Shown here piece by piece: positions 58,619 through 64,000 of a stretch of DNA of 64,000 nt. Source of the stretch: Bacillota bacterium (GTDB taxonomy: Bacteria; Bacillota; Clostridia; Christensenellales; SZUA-584); NCBI GenBank assembly GCA_023459495.1, contig JAEWTL010000018.1:53958-117957 (forward strand), written 5' to 3'. Positions within the stretch are counted from its first letter, which is position 1. Each line of letters begins with the position of its first letter. Below the pieces are notes generated by a model, which was not told the origin of the DNA, ran no database searches, and was given only the letters and a program-made list of their open reading frames with translations. The position numbers were made by a program, and so were the translations under genes.

Positions 58619-58663
58619 ATGAAGATAACCCAAGGAGATACGAAGAAGGATGACAATTGCTGA
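58619..58663 (+). CDS. Possible 14-residue leader peptide before merR
   Basis: MKITQGDTKKDDNC, behind GAAGGAG with ideal 8-bp spacing. It overlaps the merR start codon by 14 bp in another frame, so it could couple translation of merR. The merR ATG itself has a poorer site. Speculative. Confidence 0.3.
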   Translation: MKITQGDTKKDDNC

Positions 58664-59033
58664 AGTTGTGAAAAAATATGGTTTGACTGCTGATACGCTG
58701 CGTTATTACGAGCGTATCGGGTTGTTGCCAGATGTACAACGTACACCCGGAGGTATCAGGGATTATTCTGAGGAAGACTGCCGCTGGATTGAGTTCATCA
58801 AGTGCATGCGTAACGCCGGTCTGCCGGTGGAAACGCTTATTGAATACGTCCGACTGTTTCAGATAGGCGATACATCTATTGAAGCAAGAAAGGCGCTTCT
58901 CATTGAGCAACGTGACGCTCTTGCCGAGCGGATTGCCGAGATGCAGGCCACATTGGAGCGGCTGAACATGAAAATAGAGCGGTATGAAAAGACGCTGATT
59001 CCGATAGAAAATGAACTGAAAAACAACAGATAA
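58650..59033 (+). CDS. MerR-family regulator (AdhR-like)
   Basis: A 127-residue MerR protein: helix-turn-helix EVVKKYGLTADTLRYYERIGLLP, wing RTPGGIRDYSEEDCRWIEFI, dimer coiled coil (about 80-115). The family member AdhR of B. subtilis responds to aldehydes and drives an alcohol dehydrogenase gene from a 19-bp-spacer promoter; the cargo operon here has exactly such a promoter. C48, in the wing region, is a possible sensor residue; this is inference. Confidence 0.9.
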   Translation: MTIAEVVKKYGLTADTLRYYERIGLLPDVQRTPGGIRDYSEEDCRWIEFIKCMRNAGLPVETLIEYVRLFQIGDTSIEARKALLIEQRDALAERIAEMQATLERLNMKIERYEKTLIPIENELKNNR

Positions 59034-59104
59034 AAGCATTCGGTGTTAAAGAAACTGTTGACTGTGATTCGCAACATTTAAATCTGTATAAAAGGAATTT
59101 TATC

Positions 59105-59563
59105 ATGAATATGATTTTTGGCATCCTGACGGATGCTTTTTTTATTTCCCTGCTCATATGGTGCGCGTGCACGGACATCCGCGCGCGCACCGTGCCCAAC
59201 ACAGCCATCATCCTGCTGCTGTTCCTAGGGCTGGCGCATACGGTGCTGATCGGACTGTCCAGCAGCGCATGGTGGCCCTATCCGGCAGGGCTGGTATGGG
59301 CTATCCCGTTCTTCATAGTCTGGTTAAAAGGCAGCATAGGCGCGGGTGACGTAAAGCTCCTTATGGGCATCGGGCTGTATCTCGGGCTGGCAGCCACCCT
59401 GATATCCTTTGCCCTTATGCTGCCAATGCTCATTGCTTGCATGATTCATTTCCTGCGAAAGCATGGAACACTCAGGCACGCCATTCCATTTGCGCCCGTT
59501 CTGGCTTTTGGCGCAGGGACCGCCGTGATAGCCGGATATCTGTATCCGTTCATACTGCTCTGA
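59105..59563 (+). CDS. Prepilin peptidase (CpaA/TadV type, A24 family)
   Basis: A 152-residue membrane peptidase with about five transmembrane segments. The two catalytic aspartates lie in CTDIRARTVPN and GAGDVKLLMG (the GxGD motif). No N-terminal methyltransferase domain, as in CpaA/TadV. It processes the pilin and pseudopilins encoded at 48833-49992, although the cargo island now separates it from them. Confidence 0.88.
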   Translation: MNMIFGILTDAFFISLLIWCACTDIRARTVPNTAIILLLFLGLAHTVLIGLSSSAWWPYPAGLVWAIPFFIVWLKGSIGAGDVKLLMGIGLYLGLAATLISFALMLPMLIACMIHFLRKHGTLRHAIPFAPVLAFGAGTAVIAGYLYPFILL

Positions 59564-59581
59564 AAAAGGAGGTTACGTCGA

Positions 59582-59671
59582 ATGGAACTCAAAGCGATTT
59601 TGGGAATTGCTCTGGTGGCGTTTATCGTGGGCGCTGCCATATGGCTGCGTTTGCGCAAGAGAAACAAATAG
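59582..59671 (+). CDS. 29-residue single-span membrane peptide
   Basis: Begins MELKAILGIALVAFIVGAAI and ends in a basic WLRLRKRNK. An ideal AAGGAGG lies 8 bp upstream. Almost entirely one transmembrane helix. Function unknown; perhaps a pilus-machine accessory. Confidence 0.5.
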   Translation: MELKAILGIALVAFIVGAAIWLRLRKRNK

Positions 59672-59687
59672 CCCGGCGATTCTCACG

Positions 59688-59712
59688 GGGCAGCTTCTTA
59701 GGCTGCCCTTTC
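59688..59712 (+). terminator. Hairpin after the prepilin peptidase operon
   Basis: GGGCAGC pairs with GCTGCCC around a short loop, followed by TTT. Probably ends the prepilin peptidase transcript. Confidence 0.5.
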
Positions 59713-59743
59713 TACATATCGAAACGAAAAGGAGGATTGCGTC

Positions 59744-60073
59744 ATGACCTATCACTTGCTCAACCCAAGCCTTGCACGGCGTTATGGCGTACATGCGGCG
59801 CTGGTGGCAAAGTACATTTGGGATGAGATTTGGGCAAACGAGAGTGCCGGAAGATGCTCTTTTGAGGGCAAGACATGGATGCGGTCAAGCCAGATGATGT
59901 TCACCGCCATCATGCCATACCTGACAAAGAACATGGTACGCCGGGCGCTGGAGCGCCTGATGGAGCAGGGCGTGATTGCGCGCAGCGAATTTGGAGAAAA
60001 TCCCTTTGACCGCACCTCATGGTACGCCTTTACGCAGTTTGGAGCGCTGATGATGCGGGAAAGCGAGGATTAA
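59744..60073 (+). CDS. Winged-helix-like ICE protein of unknown function
   Basis: A 109-residue protein. HAALVAKYIWDEI, MRSSQMMFTAIMPYLTKNMVRRALERLMEQGVI and SWYAFTQFG look like a replication-protein or phage-type winged helix that decides between sequences by a helix-turn-helix with a beta wing. No catalytic motif. AAAGGAGG ribosome binding site. First of a tight series of ICE genes. Confidence 0.55.
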   Translation: MTYHLLNPSLARRYGVHAALVAKYIWDEIWANESAGRCSFEGKTWMRSSQMMFTAIMPYLTKNMVRRALERLMEQGVIARSEFGENPFDRTSWYAFTQFGALMMRESED

Positions 60074-60075
60074 AA

Positions 60076-60681
60076 ATGATGAACGATGAAAAGCGGTCGG
60101 CAGGCACATATGAAATCCTGTATGCGATCCACATTGGCGATAGGAAAATCGTGTTTGGCGAAAACCCGGATATGGGCGCGCCCACCCGGTACTTTGCGGG
60201 CTGGTGTGATAAGGGCGATTTTTATGAACGATACATCGGGGATGAAATCAGCGACTATCTGGAAGCCATGCGGATATTTGTAGACGGCCTTTCGGCGCAG
60301 ATTGAAAAGGTGGAAAAGGAACGCGCCGCTGTGGCCGTACCCATGGCTCCCATTACCGCCGAGCAGTGTTACCCTAACGACCTGAGCCAGAACATTGAGG
60401 GTAAGGTTGTGGCGGTACGCGCCGGAGTGCTCAGAAGCGAGTATCAGACGGCGGATCGCCAGCTTGTGCTGGTGACGGGCGGCTTTGGTTCGCACGCGAA
60501 CTCGCGCGGCAGCGCCGTGTTCTGCACCAATCTTTATTCTGGCAAGCATACCCGATGGGAACGGCGCGACATCCAGGGCGAGGTAAAGCCCGAGCATATC
60601 CCCGAGTGGGCAAAGGAGCGCCTTGCCGCATTACAGGCCGAAAAGCAAACGCCTGAAAAAAACAATGACAAGGAGAGATGA
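60076..60681 (+). CDS. ICE-associated protein of unknown function (201 aa)
   Basis: A soluble protein starting MMNDEKRSAGTYEILYAIHI. The first half (ILYAIHIGDRKIVFGENPDM) and second half (KVVAVRAGVLRSEYQTADRQLVLVTGGFGSHANSRGSAVFCTNLY) look like distinct beta-rich domains; the latter has the look of a small DNA-metabolism accessory module found in ICEs. It ends in a charged tail with an embedded ribosome binding site for the next gene. I do not recognise the family. Confidence 0.6.
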   Translation: MMNDEKRSAGTYEILYAIHIGDRKIVFGENPDMGAPTRYFAGWCDKGDFYERYIGDEISDYLEAMRIFVDGLSAQIEKVEKERAAVAVPMAPITAEQCYPNDLSQNIEGKVVAVRAGVLRSEYQTADRQLVLVTGGFGSHANSRGSAVFCTNLYSGKHTRWERRDIQGEVKPEHIPEWAKERLAALQAEKQTPEKNNDKER

Positions 60682-60684
60682 GTC

Positions 60685-61497
60685 ATGGAAAAAGACATTA
60701 TTTTTAGCGATACGTATGGGCGTGAGCTGTTTCGGATACCCGACGATAGCTGCATCCACGTCATTTCCTTTGACGGACAGAGAACCACAATCCCGTGCCG
60801 GTATATAAGCGCTCATGAAACCAACATCGGCGGCTGTATTTATGAGCGCGGCACCTTTGCCCAGGAGCAGGCGGAAAATGGCGCGGTGTTTGCGCCAAGC
60901 GATAAGCGCCCGGAGGACATCGGCATGTACGAAATCCACCAGATACGCAGCACGCGCCAAACCGACTACGCGTTCCGCTCCTTTGAGGAAGCGCGGCACG
61001 CCTTTCATCCGCTGGACTACACGCGGGCATACGCCGGGATGCTTGCGCCGGGCCAATCCTTGGAACACCTGTTTGCGCTGCACAATGCTGATGAGCGCCC
61101 TTTCGGGCGCAAGATGCGGTCCATGTCGGTAAGCGATGTGGTGGTCATCTTAAAGGATGGAGCCACCACCGCCCATTATGTGGATTCCTTCGGCTTTGCG
61201 CCCATGCCGCGATTTCTGGAGCCGGATACGCTCCCCGTTTCGCAGCGGCATACCATATCCGGCTATACCATTACGGTCAGCGTCCCGATTGGCGGTAAGG
61301 CATTTGTGCTGGCGGAGAACCCGCGCGCCGTTGAACCCTTTGTCACATGGCAGAGTAGCCGGGACAACAAGAGCTGCGAATGGGGCCACTATTATGACCG
61401 CCGCACGGACGCCGTGCGGGACCTGTACCGGCGCGTGAATCAGGAACGGGATTTTCAGCGTGATTTCCCACCGAAAAAGAAAGATTTGGAGAGGTGA
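60685..61497 (+). CDS. YodL-like ICE protein
   Basis: A 270-residue protein. An N-terminal module (ELFRIPDDSCIHVI, PCRYISAHETNIGGC) is shared with the next protein. A YodL-type domain follows: LEHLFALHNADERPFGRK, RSMSVSDVVVILKDG, HYVDSFGF. YodL domains are common in large ICE proteins and have no known function. A C-terminal half with AFVLAENPRAVEPFVTWQ resembles similar modules on ICEs. Confidence 0.7.
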   Translation: MEKDIIFSDTYGRELFRIPDDSCIHVISFDGQRTTIPCRYISAHETNIGGCIYERGTFAQEQAENGAVFAPSDKRPEDIGMYEIHQIRSTRQTDYAFRSFEEARHAFHPLDYTRAYAGMLAPGQSLEHLFALHNADERPFGRKMRSMSVSDVVVILKDGATTAHYVDSFGFAPMPRFLEPDTLPVSQRHTISGYTITVSVPIGGKAFVLAENPRAVEPFVTWQSSRDNKSCEWGHYYDRRTDAVRDLYRRVNQERDFQRDFPPKKKDLER

Positions 61498-61502
61498 ACG
61501 AT

Positions 61503-62621
61503 ATGGACCTGAGCATCCGGGCCATGACGCCCGAGGAAATCAAATACAGCTATAGCCAGAGCCAGCAGCTCAGGATGCAGTGCGGCAGCATCGGACACCT
61601 GCGCGGGGATTTCGGCTCCAAGGGCTACGATTTTTACACAACCTGGGACGACCATAGTCCCCGGCTGAAAACAGAAGCCTTCAAATCAGAGATGGATGAG
61701 GTTATCAATGCCCTGCGCTCCGATGGGTATGGACTTTTGAAGGACCGCTACGCCATGGGCGAGTTCAAGCAGCGATATCCCGAAAGCGCCTTTACCGGCA
61801 ATTACACCACCGAATACGGGTTTCGGGCGGACACTCAGGAGCACGCCTACCTGCTGCGCTGTAATCCGGTCCGGGGCGACTATAACTTCTACTGTTTTTG
61901 CTATCAGGCAAAGTGGCTGGACAGGAACATCGAGAAGGCCCGGCAGGGCATCCGCTTTATTGACCCGCACTACAAGGAGCTGTTCCGCGTCCCGGACGGC
62001 GGTAAGATCGTGGTAACGGCCGCCTGGGGCGAGAAGATGGAGCGCGCCTGCCGGTATATCGACGACACGCATGTGGAGGTGGGAAAAGAGCTGTACCACA
62101 TCTGCCAGTTTGCCGAAATCATGGAGAAAAACGGCGCGTCATATGAGCCGGTACAACCGTCTCCGCCGCCAAACGAAAAAATGAACAGAAATGATTTTAA
62201 TCATAAAATGACCGTATTGCTTTCCAATATAGATTTAGGGGCCATGAAAGCCCTACAAACTTATGCGACGGAATTAAACAGGGATGGCACATGCTCCGAA
62301 GCTGACTTTTTCAAACAAATGTACGTTGAGTTGAGTTTAGTGAAGAAGCATTATGGCAATGAAATTGCTCTGCAGCTATTTAATTTGTCAAAAACTAATT
62401 GCTTGAATCCGTTTGAAGTACGCGGAGCAGCTAATTTACTCCGTGATGGCGTGAAACTGGAAGAGATATTTCAGATGTGCATGGATGGTAAATGTGACCG
62501 GACAGAAGCTGAATGGCAGGAATCAAAAAATGCAATGAAAGCGTTTGAGACAACTGTCCGTTCTGAAAACAGCAATGCGTCCCGCAAGCACAAGCCGGAA
62601 AAGAAAGATTACGAAAGGTAG
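61503..62621 (+). CDS. ICE protein with shared ELFR module and an A/T-rich C-terminal extension
   Basis: A 372-residue protein. Residues 1-130 (LRGDFGSKGYDFYTTWDDH) are a domain of unknown function; about 155-215 repeats the module of the preceding protein (ELFRVPDGGKIVVT, ACRYIDDTHVEVGKELYHI). From about 62190 the DNA becomes visibly richer in A/T and encodes a helical domain (LGAMKALQTYATELNRDG, FEVRGAANLLRDGVKLEEIF), suggesting that it was acquired separately. The tail KPEKKDYER carries the next ribosome binding site. ATG 61503 chosen with GAGGTGA 5-6 bp upstream. Confidence 0.6.
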   Translation: MDLSIRAMTPEEIKYSYSQSQQLRMQCGSIGHLRGDFGSKGYDFYTTWDDHSPRLKTEAFKSEMDEVINALRSDGYGLLKDRYAMGEFKQRYPESAFTGNYTTEYGFRADTQEHAYLLRCNPVRGDYNFYCFCYQAKWLDRNIEKARQGIRFIDPHYKELFRVPDGGKIVVTAAWGEKMERACRYIDDTHVEVGKELYHICQFAEIMEKNGASYEPVQPSPPPNEKMNRNDFNHKMTVLLSNIDLGAMKALQTYATELNRDGTCSEADFFKQMYVELSLVKKHYGNEIALQLFNLSKTNCLNPFEVRGAANLLRDGVKLEEIFQMCMDGKCDRTEAEWQESKNAMKAFETTVRSENSNASRKHKPEKKDYER

Positions 62622-62631
62622 GTGCGGGCAT

Positions 62632-63174
62632 ATGGAAGCAAAGCACATGATATGGAGCGATATCGCTCTCGATTATGAGGATTGGCGCGGCGATCTGGAA
62701 GCGGAGCACCCGGACATGAGCGAGGACGAGCGCATGGTCCTCATGCACGAAATTAATGCCGACTACCTGGACGATGAGAGGATGAACCTCGATATCCAGA
62801 TGCCCCGTGAAATCCTCATCTTCGCTGATTTGGGGCTTTGGAACGGGCGCTTTTCAGGGTACAAGGTTGTAGAAAGCGGCAACGTAAAGGATTGCCTGTT
62901 TTCCGACTGTGACTATAACGAGTGGTATGTGGATGCAAAGGGCGATATGCGCTGCAAAGCTATCCATCATGATGGCACGAATTACTATCTTTACCGCGCT
63001 GTCAGAGAAAATGCCACTGATGAACAGGTGGAACGCCTGAAGGACCTTGTTTACCATGGGCGTGCCACACGCTGGGATATTGAACGCGTCACCGAACGCC
63101 TGGGAGATAAAATCGGTGATGTATACGGCTGGACCTTTCAAAAGGCTCAGCGTGAAACAGCATATGAACGATAG
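62632..63174 (+). CDS. ICE-associated protein of unknown function (180 aa)
   Basis: A 180-residue acidic protein: MIWSDIALDYEDWRGDLEAE, REILIFADLGLWNGRFSGYK and a DCDYNEWYVDAKGDMRCKAIHHDGT segment. Similar proteins precede the large helicase/methylase gene in Tn1549-like elements. No motif allows a functional guess. Confidence 0.6.
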   Translation: MEAKHMIWSDIALDYEDWRGDLEAEHPDMSEDERMVLMHEINADYLDDERMNLDIQMPREILIFADLGLWNGRFSGYKVVESGNVKDCLFSDCDYNEWYVDAKGDMRCKAIHHDGTNYYLYRAVRENATDEQVERLKDLVYHGRATRWDIERVTERLGDKIGDVYGWTFQKAQRETAYER

Positions 63175-63186
63175 GAGGTGCCGCAG

Positions 63187-64000
63187 ATGGCGCGAAAATA
63201 TGAGCTGATTACCGAGCTGTATCATCAAACGCTGGAGGAAATCACATCCTCGCAGGGGGCGTGGCGGGCCTTCTTGCGCAGCGCCTGCTGCAACTATAAA
63301 TGCCGGTTCGATGAGCAGGTGTTGATTTACGCGCAGCGCCCGGATGCCAGGGCTGTGCTGGAGCTGGAGGACTGGAACAAAAAGCTCGGGCGTTGGGTCA
63401 ACCGTGGCGCGACCGGTATCGCCGTGTTCGACGACATCCACACTGGCCGTTCCCGGCTCAAGCACTATTTCGATATTTCCGACACCCACGCCGGACGCTT
63501 CTCCCGCCCGGTACCCATATGGGAGATGCAGGAACGGTATGAGGAGGAGGTTATTGAAGCGCTGGAAGGCTCCTTCGGCGCGGTACAGGACAACGGGTCC
63601 TTGGAAAGTACGCTGCTGCAAATCGTTCACAATGTTGTGGAGGACAATGAACAGGACTATTTCCGTGAGCTGATGGTCTGTCGCGAGAATAGCTATCTGG
63701 AGGATTTGGACGAATTCAATGTGGAGGTGTATTTCAGGCAGGCGCTGGAAGCCTCCGTGTCATATATGCTGCTGGAGCGGTGTTTTGACGGCGCTGCCGA
63801 CCAGTACGCCGGACTTGTGGATTTTTCATCTCTCTTCAATTTCAATACCAGTGAAACCGTGAACGCCCTGGGTATCGCCACCAGCGATATGGCGGAAATG
63901 GTGCTCAAGGAAATTGCCCTGACCGTCCGCAACATCCAGAAACGGGAACGCCAGCAGAATCACACAGTTGATAAACCGCAGGAGGCCGGTTATCCTGTAA
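63187..64000 (+). CDS. Large ICE protein, SNF2/DNA-methylase type, N-terminal part
   Basis: The frame runs open for 271 residues to the window edge. It starts MARKYELITELYHQTLEEI and contains FDEQVLIYAQRPDARAVLELEDWNKKLGRWVNRGATGIAVFDD, the characteristic beginning of the very large ICE proteins that join a DNA methylase and an SNF2-like helicase. No catalytic motif lies within the part seen. GATAGGAGGTG overlaps the previous stop codon and serves as ribosome binding site. Confidence 0.7.
   Translation, partial: MARKYELITELYHQTLEEITSSQGAWRAFLRSACCNYKCRFDEQVLIYAQRPDARAVLELEDWNKKLGRWVNRGATGIAVFDDIHTGRSRLKHYFDISDTHAGRFSRPVPIWEMQERYEEEVIEALEGSFGAVQDNGSLESTLLQIVHNVVEDNEQDYFRELMVCRENSYLEDLDEFNVEVYFRQALEASVSYMLLERCFDGAADQYAGLVDFSSLFNFNTSETVNALGIATSDMAEMVLKEIALTVRNIQKRERQQNHTVDKPQEAGYPV

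Larger units (their letters stand above)
41680..64000. mobile_element. Integrative conjugative element, left part (right end outside window)
   Basis: From the rRNA methyltransferase 3' end to the window edge all genes point rightward and are of ICE type: a small protein, parA, parB, a Tad pilus set, YodL-like and other ICE-associated proteins, and the start of a large methylase/helicase-type protein. The chromosomal genes to the left run in both directions. No integrase, relaxase, VirB4 or VirD4 homologue is in view. The left boundary is approximate. Confidence 0.7.

Overview
The window looks like chromosomal DNA of a spore-forming, fermentative, hydrogen-producing member of the Bacillota, class Clostridia, with fairly GC-rich coding DNA. 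The evidence is spoVG with a sigma-H-type promoter, whiA, a GerQ-like coat protein, a CarD/YacL pair, an HPr/Crh-type protein, two Rex regulators, an electron-bifurcating [FeFe] hydrogenase operon and a Tn1549-style integrative element. I cannot name the genus from this sequence alone.

Layout. (1) 1-4600: leftward GNAT acetyltransferase (cut by the window edge) and tyrS; rightward spoVG; leftward carD-yacL; rightward cytosolic-type Cu/Zn SOD. (2) 4740-9680: a rightward, tightly overlapping FHA protein - SEDS glycosyltransferase - transpeptidase - uvrC operon. (3) 9675-13380: murB - PHP phosphoesterase - rapZ - whiA - Crh-like HPr, without the yvcK/glmR gene usually found between rapZ and whiA. 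(4) 13450-14264: GerQ-like protein and a TSCPD protein. (5) 14360-17607: rex1-lysR and an iron alcohol dehydrogenase, with three copies of an unusual tandem-palindrome box and a Rex operator. (6) 17817-25980: rex2, a small thioredoxin-like ferredoxin, a sensory HydS-type hydrogenase, a PP2C/SpoIIE phosphatase, hydC-hydB-hydA and a second small thioredoxin-like ferredoxin. (7) 25987-31620: leftward FAD oxidoreductase - MFS transporter - DUF2804 - GH2 glycosidase operon. (8) 31713-33742: leftward S51-like peptidase and PaaK-like adenylate-forming enzyme. (9) 33900-39580: a hairpin-rich MITE, malQ and glgP, then an IS1182-type insertion sequence whose ends match those of the MITE. (10) 39725-41706: phosphodiesterase and a 23S rRNA uracil-C5-methyltransferase.

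(11) About 41680 to the right edge: an integrative conjugative element (ICE) seated at the 3' end of the methyltransferase gene. It carries parA-parB, a complete Tad/Flp-type pilus assembly set (CpaB/SAF, TadZ-like, CpaF, TadB, TadC, pilin, two pseudopilins, prepilin peptidase), a 963-residue CARDB-repeat surface protein, and typical ICE genes of unknown function leading into the start of a large protein of the SNF2/methylase type. A more A/T-rich cargo island (flavodoxin, two aldo-keto reductases, CMD protein, cupin, RibD-like reductase, Fe-alcohol dehydrogenase, MerR regulator) sits between the surface-protein gene and the prepilin peptidase gene. Integrase, relaxase and the conjugation ATPases are not in view and presumably lie to the right.

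How it works together: Rex1, Rex2, LysR, the alcohol dehydrogenase and both hydrogenases form a redox-disposal block, balancing NADH between alcohol and hydrogen. The most interesting items are the 14-bp-pitch ATATCGATAT boxes, the sensory hydrogenase-phosphatase arrangement, the IS1182-MITE pair, and the Tad-like pilus with its CARDB protein on an ICE.
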